This document shows positions 42,905 through 54,837 of a DNA stretch of 64,000 bases, piece after piece (within the stretch, counting starts at the first letter, position 1; the number at the start of each line of letters is the position of its first letter). The notes under the pieces are model-generated. The model did no database searches. It saw nothing but the letters and a program-made list of their open reading frames with translations, and was not told the DNA's origin. The translations under genes and the position numbers were made by a program. The DNA comes from Leptasterias polaris. Its lineage: Eukaryota; Echinodermata; Asteroidea; Forcipulatida; Asteriidae. The stretch covers positions 4,774,001 to 4,838,000 of the forward strand of contig JAZGTN010000150.1 of the NCBI GenBank assembly GCA_037783415.1, written 5' to 3'.

Positions 42905-43630
42905 AGTCAGGAATAAGCTGTGCAAGTCTCGCGCGCATTCGAACTTCCGGGACCATAGTGGTCCCAACCATATGGAGTTTTACGTGGGCGAGATTTTGTT
43001 TCGTCAATTATTTTAGTTTAACGTAGTTTTTGACCTAGAAAATTATACATGTTGTTGGGAACGCAATACTAAGTGATAACAAAATATGAAAGTAAAACCA
43101 ATTCAACAATATAACGAAGAAAACCCGAGACTTAAACTTGACCTCAGCTTCCGGTTATTGCAAAAAATTAAGAATTTTGTGCTCGCCTCCGATCATAAAA
43201 CTTATGTAAAAGCTTGTTTTGGATGCGCGATTATAATCGCCAGATGCTGTAATTGCAAAGCAAACCCTTTTCATTGCAGTCTATGGTGTTGAGGCGTCGG
43301 CATTCCTCTTTAAACTGCGATACGGGTCAGTTTAAAACCCGTTTGACCTTCACGAATCTGCGTAAGGGGTTTCTAAAAAGTTAACATCAAAAAAGCATCC
43401 TTGTCCCAGAGTTTTAATTTGTTTTTAATAATAATTAACACACTTTGGCGTATTTTTTTTTAAAAGCTAAAACTAATTTCATGAAATTGTAATGATTTAT
43501 TTTTGTTGTTCAGATTTTGTCATGAGATATAATTTAAAACAAAGATTTGATTTCAGAAATAAAAATTTTATTCGTTTGACGTGTTTTCTCGTTCGGATAC
43601 GCGCGAGACTTGCACAGCCTATAGGGGAAT
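42905..43630. mobile_element. ~0.7-kb element with ~28-bp inverted repeats
   Basis: The sequence gctgtgcaagtctcgcgcgc at 42919, continuing attcgaa, is found inverted near 43591-43618 (ttcggatacgcgcgagactt, then gcacagc). The interior holds only short frames. The exact ends and target duplication are not clear, so the class is unknown. Confidence 0.55.
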
Positions 43631-45025
43631 ACTGCTTAGGAGGGGGAACTACAAGTAGATTTGTAAATGGAAGTATGCCAGTACCGGGGAAATCATAACA
43701 ACTCTTTCTAAATGTCATTTAGTCTCACAGACAACCTAAATATCACAAACAAATAAATAAATAAATAAAACAATTGTGCCGAGTTATTGTGCATCTGTAC
43801 AATAAACATTTCCACAAATCGAATAAAACTGTTCATTTAACTTAAAAAGAAACATGCATTTGATAAATTTATTTATTTTTATTTTATTTTATTTTGGGGG
43901 GGGGGGGCAGGGGATTCACTCCTAAGCACTTTGAACATAGATCTTTGACTTACTTGTCTTAAAAAAACTTTGCTCTCATATATGAGAAGATGTCCGCAAG
44001 TCTTGTCATATAACTGCAAGTATTAAGCGGGTGCTCAGGGAAAACCTTTAATAACATTGAAGGTGACTGTACCTATTTAGTGTTTTCATTGCAATGGTTG
44101 CCTACAAAGCACTGTGAATGATTTATATGCTTGTTTCTGAACCCTAATTTCTTTCTCTATTGCCCCACTTAGTTTCTTCTCCAATGGCCCCATTAACCTT
44201 TAAACCTCTTCAAAACACTTTCTTAATAGTAGCCTAGTAGGCTACTTGGTGTAGTATTACTGCTAATGATAGTGTCTTGAAGGGATCTGCCACTGAGTCC
44301 CATGGAATTTCCCCCATATCAACTGACTTACTCTTACATTTACACTGAATCTTATTCAGAGCTTTGGGGGCTTTGGCCTTTTTGATGCCCCCTTTCTCTA
44401 TAGATGGCCACGGCTACTGAGGCTGCTCTCATAGTTCTGACTAGTTTCTATACATGTAGCTTCAGCTACTTGTGAAAATGGCTTTCATGTGAACAGCCCC
44501 CAGCTGGTTGTGTGAATCAAGTACCTTGTGTGGGTGGAGCTACAAAGTACACATTGTGTGAAATGATATTGTGATGCAGTGTAATACATACCCACAATCA
44601 ATGTGCAAAGTACATGTACTGTGCAGCATTTGTATAGTACTTGTGTACACTGTGGGCATGCGTTCCATGTACTGTGAATAATTTGACCTTAATATGCTCT
44701 CTGCGCAGGATTTGTGTACACACTGCTGTAGACTCATGAATATTGATCAATTGGGTGTGTCTAACAGAGAAATCTGCAATGCTGCGCAACTTTACTTATT
44801 TCTCACAGTTTTTATTCCAATTTGTGGCCGTTTTTAGGAATAAGGAACAATTTTATGGTAACATTTTAGTGGAGAATAGAAAGTAAAGTGCACCTTTTTT
44901 CAAGAGTTTAACAAGATTTCCATGTTTAATTCCATGCTGTTGTTTTTTGATACTGAAATAAGTGACAACCATGCTTGAAGAGCCACTGTCAATCAACCAC
45001 TACCCGTTAAATTTATTGATGAGGT

Positions 45026-45120
45026 ATCGCTTCTCGGCCTTTTGGCTAAGATCATGTGTAGTAGTCCCCGACGGCCTTTTGGCTAAGATCATAGGGTCCG
45101 GCCTTTTGGCTAGGATCATG
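45026..45120 (+). repeat. U2 snRNA-derived triple repeat
   Basis: 45026-45063 matches the 5' ~37 nt of U2 snRNA (ATCGCTTCTCGGCCTTTTGG, then CTAAGATCA and GTGTAGTA) with one mismatch. It includes stem I and the branch-site-pairing GTAGTA. The U2 match then stops, and two shorter pieces (cggccttttggctaagatca near 45072, ccggccttttggctaggatc near 45098) follow. It is not a functional U2 gene because the rest of U2 is absent. It could be a U2-derived SINE or the remains of LINE insertion into a U2 gene. Confidence 0.8.
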
Positions 45121-45490
45121 TGGTTCTTGGTCAATGTGGCCGGTGTGAGCACGTGGCAAATGGGAATCGAAGGTGGTGATCTCTCCCGAAGCGATCGCCT
45201 CCGTGGCCGGGTGTATGGTCACGTTGTTGTATGTGAAGCGTGTGGTCCTTTGTTCACACGTGGATCTGTTGTTGTGAAGTGTATGGTCTTTTGATCATAC
45301 GTGGATAGTTGGTATCAACATGGGGAGCTTTGGCTCACCATGTTGTGCAGCGTATTGTGGGTAGGAGGGTTCGTAACCCTACGACATTGTGGTGTAGCGT
45401 GGCTACTCTGCCCTGGGACGGTGTTTCGTAACTGAAGCACGTTCCTAAATCAAAAAACAGTAGTCCCCGACAGTGCAAAAAACAAAAGAC
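45121..45490 (+). other. Hairpin-rich sequence downstream of the U2 pieces
   Basis: Several short stems occur in series: cgtgtggtcc/ttcacacg, gtgtatggtc/gatcatacg, ccatgttg/caacatgg-like and gtaggagggttcgtaaccct. The stretch agtagtccccgac occurs both at 45061 and 45462, bracketing the block. It may be a structured untranslated region of a retroelement. No ORF. Confidence 0.35.
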
Positions 45491-46240
45491 CAGTCAAGTG
45501 ATTACGCCAAGTTGGATAATAAAAAACAGTTAGGCGCAAACACTCGACAAGTCAATTGAAAGCAGCACCACCAGGGCAAACAAACAAAGTGAAAGGAAAA
45601 CCAAAAATGGAAATAATGAAGTTAAGGCTGGAGCCCAAAAGGCAGGGAAACCGCAACACACCACATAGATACATCCTGCGTTAGAATAAAAACAGGTGGA
45701 TGTAAATACATGGAATGTCCCAGCATACCCCGCCCAGTGGGCAACCAGGAATAACAACGTAAACAGTAAGAAAAATAACGGTAAATAATCCAGTAAACTT
45801 AACAATGCAGTCAGCACCCCCCACCGCGGCGGACAAAAGACCAGCCAAGTAAATACACCACGCTTGAACAGAGACGGGTAGGTGTAAATACATGGTAAGT
45901 CAGATGAAAGAAGCATCATGGGGCACAGATAGCAATGTGAATGAATATAAACATGATGGTGATAATGCAATGATGGAGTTTTAAAGGTGGAGCCCAGAGG
46001 GCGGAGAGTCCGCAACAAACCACGGGAATACATCCTGCGTTGAAAAGAACAGGTGGATGTAAACACATGGAAAGTTGCAGAGTACCCCGCCCAAAGGGCT
46101 CCCAAAACAACAAAGGTAATTATCAAAGCAAATTTAAAATTGAAAGTTAAAAGCAAGAAATCCAATGGCGAAGAAAAACACAAAAGTTCACAGTTAATGA
46201 TGAAAAGGCTGGCTGGTTGTCAAAGTCGGGGGTAGGGCGG
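45491..46240 (-). repeat. Repeat region beside the LINE 3' end
   Basis: Related units with atacatcctgcgtt and ggtggatgtaaatacatgga recur about every 300 bp here and again at 47330-47900. They are interspersed with a gccca-agggc inverted motif and an agtcaagt-acac block. On the minus strand they lie downstream of the LINE C-terminal frames, so they may be LINE 3' untranslated sequence or a satellite. The 217-codon antisense frame across them is a repeat artefact. Confidence 0.5.
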
Positions 46241-46246
46241 CCATGG

Positions 46247-46465
46247 CTAGTCCTGGTACTGCCGATGGCCGCTGACGTGTTCGATGTAAATGTCCCTGGA
46301 GCCCTTGATGGCGTCAATGCAGAGTAGTCGTCTCATCAAGGGGCGGTAGCGCCTGGAGATGCCGAGGCGTCCGAGGACTCTCTCGTTGCCTTGGTGCCAT
46401 GAACCAAGAGAGCCAACAGCAAAACCGAACACCTCGACATCCTTGCAGGGAAAGATCGTCTTGAA
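46247..46465 (-). pseudogene. R2/NeSL-type LINE, C-terminal end
   Basis: The minus strand encodes the extreme C terminus of a non-LTR retrotransposon protein: VGSLGSWHQGNERVLGRLGI, then CIDAIKGSRDIY, ending YQD. The pattern G-LG-W--GN and a DAI-GS-- block are what I recall from the end of R2/NeSL-group polyproteins, after the restriction-like endonuclease. It is 5'-truncated at about 46465, where an inverted piece of the RT follows. Confidence 0.65.
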
Positions 46466-46735
46466 TATCGCCACATCCGACAAGCCGACGGCGCCTTCCG
46501 TGTCACCGTGGCGATATTCAATCGATGTCTCCGGGAAAGCCGTGTTCCCTCTTCTTGGAAGTCAGCCACGACCGTCCTCATACATAAGAAGGGGGACCCT
46601 TCTGACCCTGGGAACTTCAGACCAATCGCCCTCCAATCATGTCTGTACAAGCTGCTGATGGCCATCCTCTCGGACAGAATTACCAAGTGGGCCCTGGACC
46701 ACGGAGCCATCAGCAGCGCCCAGAAGTGTGCTTAG
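46466..46735 (+). pseudogene. R2/NeSL-type LINE reverse transcriptase piece, inverted
   Basis: The plus strand encodes ~85 residues of RT: a start like HLRQADGAF, then RVPSSWKSATTVLIHKKGDP and NFRPIALQSCLYKLLMAILS. It ends with AISSAQK, where a stop follows shortly. It is in opposite orientation to the C-terminal piece on its left and shares a 12-base gaatatcgccac/gtggcgatattc inverted microhomology with it. This is the arrangement produced by twin priming (5' inversion). Confidence 0.75.
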
Positions 46736-47329
46736 ATTAACTTTAAGTTCCTTTTCTTGGTGTTTTGGCGGCTCACTTTTATTGCTTGTACTATTTTTTG
46801 CTTTTGTTAGTGGAGAACACTTATATGCCTTGCTTTTCTAAATTTCTTTTAAAACTCCTTTAGAGTACTTTTTTATTAATTGATTGTAAACCTTTTGAAC
46901 ACGAAGTTTCAATAAATTAAGCACTCTGTTCTTTTCAGCTTAATATCTGAAACGCTGCTCATTGAGCAGCCAGTATATTAATCTGATTTTTGGATCTGGG
47001 CCATGGAATAGGGGCTTGCCTCGTCCTGGCCACGGGTTGGCCTGGTATTGCACTACATCCAGGATTCGGCCCACTCCCCATCATGGGGAAAAAATAAAAT
47101 CAAAAATAGAAACTTGAATCAAGCAAAGTTACATGTGGGTGTTGTGCTCCCTTGCCATTGGCGTTTGTCTTGTACTTCGTGCAATTCCTTGCCCAATCAG
47201 AACCCTTGAAGCTGTGACGTAAACTTGGACGGATGTTTTATTAACAAAATCTACTTATCATCCATTTAAAAGTACTTGCGGTAATTTTCTTAGCTAAAAT
47301 GCTAAATAGAAGTTATTAAACATGATAAT

Positions 47330-47900
47330 CCGAAGCAGACAAAAGACCAGTCAAGTAAATGCACCAAGCATTGAAAACATACAGTTAGGCGTAAATACTT
47401 GACAAGTCAAATGAAAACAGCATCATGAGGGCAAACAACAAGGTAAATAACGGAACATGTTATAATAAAGAATGCAGTTAAGACCAGAGCCCAGAGGGCA
47501 GGGAGTCTGCAACTCACCATAGAGATACATCCGCGGTAAGATAAAAACTGGTGGATGTAAATACATGGAAGGTCATAGCATGGTAAATGAAATGAAGTTT
47601 AGACTGCAGCCCAAAGGACAGGGAGACCACAACAAACCACCTAAATACATCCTGCGTTACAGAGTAAGCAGATGGATGTAAATAAATGGCAAGTTGCAGG
47701 GACTCCCGTCTCCAGGGCTCACGGCAATTAAATGCAATCAGATGGAAAAAGCAATTTGAAAAAAGCAAAACATCTGCGGACCGATGAACAAGGTCCACGC
47801 ACACAGCCAATGTGATACATCCTGAAACAAGCTGGAAAACCAAGCAGGAATTATTTTAGAGATTATAGTGTGGATGTAAACCATGGCTGAGCATGCAGAC
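47330..47900 (-). repeat. Second block of the LINE-associated repeats
   Basis: Repeats of the 45491-46240 type: agaccagtcaagtaaatgca, gacaagtcaaatgaaaacag, atacatcctgcgttac and gatggatgtaaata. They lie on the 3' side (minus sense) of the second LINE fragment at 48240-48620. Confidence 0.5.
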
Positions 47901-48239
47901 CCAAATTCACAAGCCGAGCAGAGGATGAAATCCAAAATTGTGAGCAGCGATGTTTCCAGCTGACCGGAGGTGCAAAGAGTTCATTGATCATGAAGATGTG
48001 GTCAACTGGATAAAGGATGGCCTTTGCACAGCAGAGTGCCAGCCTGGAAGTTGCCTGGGTGGAATACAAAGAGACCACCCTGACCACAGCCAGGTTGGCA
48101 ACCGCCATAGCAACAGACCATAGCAGTAAAAATTTTCCTGGGTGAGAGTTCATTGTTCAGGAAGCAAAATTCCAATAATAATGCCCACAGGGGGAGAAAA
48201 CAATAATGTTCCAGTACAAGGATCTTGGCGGGGTTGGGC

Positions 48240-48622
48240 CACCGGCTAATCCTGGTATTGCCGATGGCCGCTGACATGTTCAATGTAGATGTCCATGGAG
48301 CCCTTGATGGCGTCAATGCATAGCAATCGTTTCATCAAGGGGCGTTAGCGCCTGGAGATGCCGAGGCGTCCAAGGGCTCTCTCTTGTTGCCTTTTTGCCA
48401 TGAACCGAGAGAGTTAGCAAACATCCATGATGGTGATCTTATTCCCTTCGATGACTGTAGGTTGTTTTCAGGCCAATTTGGCCTACTTCGTGTTTGAGGC
48501 AAGGGGAGGTCATCTGGCCTTGGTTCGCTTATTATACTTTGATAACGACGGGTCAAGTTTACTCCCTGATCAGTAGAGCCAATGCTGGCTATTGCCTCCT
48601 GCCATCTTATAAAATCACACAC
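48240..48622 (-). pseudogene. Second R2/NeSL-type LINE C-terminal relic
   Basis: The block 48250-48420 matches 46245-46415 at about 90 percent: same SLGSW-GN motif, same DAIKGS and EHVSGHRQYQD codons. A frameshift after GNK and an in-frame stop break it. Upstream frame (48622-48425) is open but less conserved. With 46247-46735 it shows at least two insertions or a local duplication of the same LINE. Confidence 0.6.
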
Positions 48623-49283
48623 AGTCTTTGAGTTGAATCTTGGCAGTGGAATGCTGAGCTTGCTCAGTACAGGTCATCCACCATGACTCTTTGTTGCATG
48701 CGCTCATATTTCGTTGTTATAATTAGTTAATCGGGAGAAGATTGCCTACTGCAATGCAGCCAGAGTTGTTTTACTGTGCAGTATACAACTCTGTTTTTTG
48801 TGCACTAATAGTTTGGGCCGGTGTGAATGCATTTCTGAAATAAATTTTGTGCGTGATAGCAGCTTCTTTTAAGCTGTCACACTTTGTGCGTCCATACAGT
48901 ATATTACCCCAGTGGGTCTTAAACACTGTATGGAATCTTTTGGTGATCTTGTCACCAATTACGGAATTTTTCGCCATCTTTTGCCTTTTTGCCATCTTTT
49001 GCCTTTTTGCCGTATTCTGGAAAGGCTTCCTAACACAACCGAGTAATCACCAAAAACTTCAAGAGGTTTGTTTGGTAACCGAAGGCGGGCATTTATGCAA
49101 CACTGAAATTGATGGATTTATTGATGTTTTGTAACCTTTTCCGCCTTTGCATGTAAATAAGCGCTCGCTGTTGATGATACTTTGGAACCCTGTTGACTGA
49201 CGGAATCACTGGAATCAACAGCAGAGCCTCCCTCAAGTTCATAATCTTTGCGAAAGCTGTGGTGTTTCTTGGATGACACATTA

Positions 49284-49439
49284 TCCAATGTGTCACAATT
49301 GTATTATAATTGTTCCAGGTGTGAACAGTTAGGAAATGTTCCAAAGATCATTATGCCAAGGGTCGGACAAATAATTGTAAACAAGCTGATTTTGCATGAT
49401 GAGCCAAATTGCCAACTTAGTGTTATTGATTAATATGAT
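49284..49439 (+). repeat. Unoccupied-site copy of the repeat at 9898
   Basis: Matches 9898-10053 (ttccaggtgtgaacagttag and following). It continues leftward past the point where the BEL LTR sits in the other copy. Useful to define the BEL insertion site. Confidence 0.75.
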
Positions 49440-50455
49440 CAAATTAATTTAACTAGCTACCTTTTAAGTAGTGTCTGCCAGCGAAAAACCTTAAAGTGTC
49501 ACGTCACGATGTCACCAGGGTAATGACACTGTGACGTCACTGGGTACTAGGGAATGTGTAGCGTGATGCCATGTCATCACCGACGTAAAACGCTGGTCAT
49601 GTTGTGCATCAGTTATCATGCTCCTTCAAGCGCGAAAAAGTTTTGTAGCAATAACATTGAAACCTAAGAAAAGTTAGTTTTAACAAAATTCACCTTTAGA
49701 TAAACTCCATTGTGATTGCCGCCTCTGATGGGTACTCCAAAGAAAGCGTGTAAAAGCATGAGAAGAGGCTTATGACAGCTTCACTGAAGGTGGCAATTCG
49801 ATCATTGACAACAGACCCCTCTATTACGAGGTAGAACAGGTTCTGGCCCTGTAAGATGTCTTCCCTTGATCCTGAAATAAGAGGGGAAAAAGTAGTACAT
49901 GTAAGCGACTAGTGATGAGGGCCAGACAGATGACATCAGATGCAATGCTGCTGGTAAAGGCTCACCCAAGACATGCTGGTTGAGGAAGCTAAAATCTAGT
50001 CCCAGAACACAGATAGCAGCCATTTTAGTCCAGGAATCACAGGCAAATTTCAGAATGTTCGCCGACTATCCTGAGAGTTTGATATCCCCCGGACGTTCCG
50101 TGGATAATCCGCGGACATCTTACATGATGTTGATGGCCACTGGACATGCGCCATCCGAAAGTCTTTCTCTCTAGATTCACTCCGGATGTCATGTTAGATG
50201 TCCATGGCCAAACGTCCACCAGATACCAAAATCGTTGGCAGAGTCACAAAACTCACCATTGATTGCAATGAATGGAGTATGAGGCTTCAGTTTGTCATCG
50301 TCAATCTTCTGCTTATTACCATCAACCTGTCATTAAGATGTTTAGAACATAACAGATGCAGGTCTTTGTTTAAGTTTTGAAATTCTAGAGCTGATATCTT
50401 CAGTCTCTTGATTTCTTGTTGAAGCTCACTGTTCTTTGTTTGTACCTCCTTTTAC

Positions 50456-51547
50456 CTTCTCTTTGCTATGTGCAATTTGGATGCACAATCACTGTTGTCA
50501 CAAGTCATTGGCTGGTCTCCTGATGGAAAGAGAGGTGACGCCTTCCTCTTTGCCATGTTCTCGGTTATAATCAACTTCAAGCTCTTTTGCTTTGAAGCTT
50601 CTTGGTCCTGTTGTTTGCTCTTTCTACAATTTAAATTAAATGTATAAAAAGTTTGACATTATAAATGGTGGTAACCAAAAGCTTTCTGTGCAGGCAGAGG
50701 CTATAATGTCATGTCGACCACATTGACCATTTGCATAACAAAAGGGGTGGGTGCATTCCACTTGATTTGAAAACGTATCCGAACTTTTGTCAGAAACGTT
50801 TGCAATGAAATCATTGGAACTGATTGTAAGTGTAAACAACAATGTAATTTAAATGGGGTTTTTTATTTCAAAAAATCTCATTGTCTCATTGTTCTCTTCT
50901 GTTGTGCACCTGGCAAGTCTGACACTCCTTGGTCATCTGCTTGGTCCTCTGGATTCTCCTTTGTTGAGCGTTGAAAGCTGTCATCACTAGATGAATTGGT
51001 TGTAATGGTATCATCAGCACCATCCAATTCATCCATGAGAATGTCTGAATCTTAAGATCAAGGATATGAAATAAATCAAATCAATTTTGTTGGTACAACT
51101 AGGATGTTAAGAGTCAAGATTCCATGCTCTGATAACATTTTAAGGAAAGTGATCACCACTGATTAACTGATATGTTATAAGTTATGTCTGTATGGAGGCA
51201 GCGTGTGCGGTGCGGTTTTGCAGTACATTATATTAGCCTAATCCTTTCAGTGATCCATCCATTCTCCATATAGCCCTATCTCCATTCTCTTCTTGATATG
51301 AACTTTTTTTGTGTGCGGAGATCTTCACTGGAGGATCGTCATGAAAATCTTCAGGCTATTTTAAAACTGAAATGACGTTAAATTATATACCTTGCCTGAA
51401 ATCAGCAGCAGGATCACATGTTGTGTGACTGTTGTGGGAGCACATCTAGCCATACTCGTAGACGTGGTAGATGAGCTATTTCTTAAGATGCTTTCATGCA
51501 GATCTAATTCATCTTCATCTGAGGATAACTCAGCATCCAAGTGCCCT
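50456..51547 (-). CDS. Predicted multi-exon gene, unidentified
   Basis: Minus-strand exons suggested by splice sites: 51547-51391 (TATTTCTCAG| to GGCAAG|GTATAT), encoding an acidic DAELSSDEDELDLHES segment; ~51048-50870 encoding DELDGADDTITTNSSSDDSF and ending at a stop; and 50623-50456 (TTGTAG| to GAAG|GTAAAA), encoding a basic MAKRKASPLFPSG segment with CDNSDC. A coiled-coil stretch (KNSELQQEIKRLK) continues to ~50326 but lies after an in-frame TAA, so it is intronic, a separate exon or decayed. The order and joining are inferred; the middle exon's stop conflicts with continuation, so there may be alternative ends or two genes. Confidence 0.3.
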
Positions 51548-52308
51548 CTGAGAAATACACAAATAAACCCAACAGATATCATCTACGCTAGAGCCCATTT
51601 TTATCCTTTTTGGCACAATATTCATGGTGTTTATTTAATTATTCAAATGATGAAGATTCCATTTTTTATATCCCAATTCTTGCATTGGGTCACAGAGTGT
51701 ATGTGTAAAATACGTAGCGTGTAGTGCGCCCTCTATTGGATGATTTATGAACCTGCCTAACACTGTAACAGGTGGATTGCACATGAAGTCACATATCAAA
51801 CAACCCTCTCTGGGTGACAAATGTTGGCCATCAGTGCTGTTGATAACATTTAGATTTCCATTACAATGTCACCTTTGTACCTCAAACATGAAACGTTCAA
51901 CAAAATTCAGCGGGGATTGTAGGAAATTTTTGCAATCCACCTTGATCACCTGATGTGGCAACCGTAATTTTTCAAACATTAAACAAATCTTTCCTAACTC
52001 CTTTATTGATGTCTCATTTGCATTTCCTTTTTGTTTTTTATTCTGTCTTGTTTTATGTGGATGTGTGTCCTGGAGATAAAACCAAACTGAGCTGAAACTG
52101 AGAGAGCAAGACAACTTCCATTGTATGTTGGTGAGTTACTGTATTTAATGTTTTCAAAGTCACATTTTGACCTATTTCTTAAGCCTCATGAAGTATGTGT
52201 TTCTCCTTGGCTATTTAAACGTGTTCATGAGGTGGTCTGCTTCATATTTTCTTAGCTACTGACCAGCAGCTCAAATTTGTCAAACTTTTTTGTCAAACTT
52301 CTTTTCGT

Positions 52309-52462
52309 CAAATATGCCTCGAAATTGTGTGGTTTTCCTTTTACCTTGCGAACTAACATGGTCGGCCATTTTGTGGAGTAACAGATTTGACTCCACAAAA
52401 TGGCCGACCGTGTTAGTTCACGATGTGAAAGGAAAACCACGCAATTTTGAGGCATATTTGTG
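52309..52462. repeat. Foldback: ~71-bp arms with a 12-base spacer
   Basis: The left arm (caaatatgcctcgaaattgt to cattttgtggagt) pairs with the right arm (actccacaaaatggccgacc to aggcatatttg) with few mismatches, around a spacer of about 12 bases at 52379-52390. As RNA it would form a ~70-bp hairpin. It is a foldback element or hairpin-RNA locus. The ORFs called across each arm have no support. Confidence 0.9.
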
Positions 52463-52861
52463 TGGATCATTGTATTCTACTTTTAAAGCATCTTTCTAAC
52501 CATACGGTTTCAAACGCTTTTTATAGACCAACTCGTCCGATCCAAGGCAATGTGTTCCTTTAACTCCTTATTCGTATACTTTGCTCAAGATTCTGTGTTG
52601 AAGGTTGAACCCAGAAATGTCCTTTTCAAGCAGGTCAACTTCAGCTAACTGGTCAATTACAAACGGAAGGTCAAATCAGTCTCTTTGGATAAAGCCTGGT
52701 GTTCACCAGAAACCAAGATTCCCTGCAACTACTTTGAAATGACATTGTCTATTTTTGTTGTATTATATTTTTGTGTTAATATTATATTTTTGTGTTAATA
52801 TAGTTGTTTACTTTTCATTTTCCTAAAGGTATGCATTAAAAGATGTCTGCTGAGGATCCTT

Positions 52862-53184
52862 AATGAAAATAACCCTGCCTGATAGAAGACCTACTACCCT
52901 GCCTGATAGCAGACCTACTACCCTGCCTGATAGCAGACCAACTACCCTGCCTGATAGCAGACCAACTACCCTGCCTGATAGCAGACCTACTACCCTGCCT
53001 GATAGATGACCTACTACCCAGCCTGATAGAAGACCTACTACACTGCCTGATAGCAGACCTACTACACTGCCTGATAGCAGACCTACTACCCTGCCTGATA
53101 GCAGACCTACTACCCTGCCTGATAGAAGACCTACTACCCAGCCTGATAGCAGACCTAAAACCCTGCCTGACAGTACATCAGATG
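52862..53184 (+). pseudogene. 24-bp minisatellite encoding an octapeptide repeat
   Basis: About 12 units of ctgcctgatagcagacctac-tacc run from 52871 to ~53165. In one plus frame beginning ATG AAA ATA at 52862 they encode LPDSRPTT repeats. The sixth unit has AGATGA, giving an in-frame stop. After that the frame is open again to a non-repeat tail (SFSKDYFNEMDKNK) and a TAA. The 24-bp period keeps the frame, so the array may once have been coding. The other frames are closed by TGATAG in every unit. Confidence 0.55.
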
Positions 53185-53189
53185 CAGTT

Positions 53190-54700
53190 TCAATCTCATT
53201 TTCAAAAGATTATTTTAACGAAATGGATAAGAATAAGCATTAATAAGAGGAAGTTCATATGACTCTTTCTTGGGAAGCTCTATTCGAGAAAAGTGAAAAA
53301 ACATCCATACTTTGTATTGAAAACATCTACTTCTTAAGCTTGGCATATCATTTCAAATTTTGTAACATGGGGTGAAGTTTTTCTGTTGGCTGCCACTCGC
53401 AGGAAATCTGTCCAAAACTGTCATACTTAGAGGCCATTCAAAGTCAATGTACAATGTGTACCCACCCACCCTTCCCCAATTTTTGATGTTTACATATTGA
53501 TTGGCTTCATAATACCATCTTTAAACTGAAGAACAAAGTAATGCCTAAAATGAACCAAAAGTTTAGATCAAAGGTCTCCAACATCAGTAGTTTTTACTGC
53601 TGTAGTTTTTATGGCTTAAACAAACAATTTTGTAGTTTAATCAAGAATGAAATTGACAATCTTGGCCAACTTGCCAATAAATGCTTAATATGATCTTGAA
53701 AAGTTAAAACAATACTGAAATGTTTTCTCATGACTCCTTAGACCAATGTAGCTGAAACTGTCACACGGTTGTTATTTCATGAATATGTTGGGTCACATCA
53801 AGTGTGGATACTGGTGTTTGACATTGTTACCAATGACGTACACACCCTTTAAAAAATACTTTTTTGTTCTCTTCCAGCTTTAGTTTTTGTCACTTAGTCA
53901 TTTCTTGCAACACTTTCCAATTTTCAATCTTAACATAGCCTCTGTGACTTAGCTGTGTTATTTGGCATTTTCCACATTTTAATGTTGCGATTAGTTTACA
54001 GTGGGCAATAATAGTTTAAGTGATTCAAACCCTATGAAAATGGATGAGATTGTTGTAAAGAAAGGATTGGAAAGTTTGACAAATTTGATTTGTGTTTATT
54101 CTGTTTTTGTAATGATTTTGTTAAAACTACGCCAACTATGGGAGGGTATTAACAATTGAACAGTTTTACTGTTCCATGTACATGTGTACGATATTTGGGC
54201 TTATGGGTAAGAATTTTAATAGTGCCATATAAAACCAAAGGAATGCTGTTCTTGGGTTGAAATTTCGTGGTGTACTGTTTATGGGGTTGGTGTGAACCAG
54301 AGGACAACAGCAAGCGTTGAGGCTGTTGTGTCAAACCGATGGAACGTGTAGCGGTCCAGCGGGTGTTTGAAACCCTCCCAGGAACGCAAATCCTCCCGGG
54401 ATTTTCAGACCCAAGGACAACCATTGTTGAGGCCAAATGCAATGAGTTCCCATGACGTTAAACCCTTACTGGGTTGAACCCTCGTGGTTAGAGTTGCCGC
54501 AACGTTCTTTGGGGCGACTCCATGCGGGTCTACAGATTGTGACTGGGGTGCAGGTCTACTTTTCTGGTGGGCAGCTGGGTTTTCTTAGCGAGTCATAGAA
54601 CAGAGTGGCTGATCAACAACAGAACTGTTCCACTCAAGTTTATTTCAGTTATTTATGTGAAATCTGTTTTGTAGGCCTTTGCTTCTTTGTATTATTTTGG
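53190..54700. other. Stretch with nothing identified
   Basis: AT-rich sequence with only short frames. The 97-codon minus frame at 54149-54442 has no recognisable domain and overlaps no splice signals I trust. Confidence 0.4.
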
Positions 54701-54721
54701 GGTTGAACAAAGAACATTTTT

Positions 54722-54785
54722 CAAGAACCTGTGACCTTTGGATTAACATGTCGCACTCTACCAACTGAGCTATCTAGCCCTATTT
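54722..54785 (-). repeat. tRNA-derived SINE head
   Basis: Minus strand: GGGCTAGATAGCTCAGTTGG, then TAGAG, reproduces a tRNA 5' half with a good A box, and GGTCACAGGTTC gives a B box. A tail ending CTTTGTTCAACCCC follows. The anticodon arm is degraded, so it is not a functional tRNA. Confidence 0.65.
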
Positions 54786-54837
54786 TGCCAGTCACCCTAT
54801 TTTGTCAATATCTTTGTTAATAGGGTGTCAGTGAAAA

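Noticed and set aside
45026..45120. Functional U2 snRNA gene
   Set aside because: Only the first ~37 nt match U2; the Sm site and 3' stem-loops are absent and the 5' part is repeated in fragments.
45530..46183. 217-codon hydrophobic minus frame
   Set aside because: It reads through the tandem LINE-associated repeats; its peptide repeats follow the DNA repeats and have no domain.
52871..53165. CRISPR-like array
   Set aside because: Units are contiguous 24-bp repeats without unique spacers, in a eukaryotic genome; it is a minisatellite.
54722..54785. Functional tRNA gene
   Set aside because: A and B boxes are recognisable but the acceptor and anticodon stems do not pair and no complete 3' half follows.
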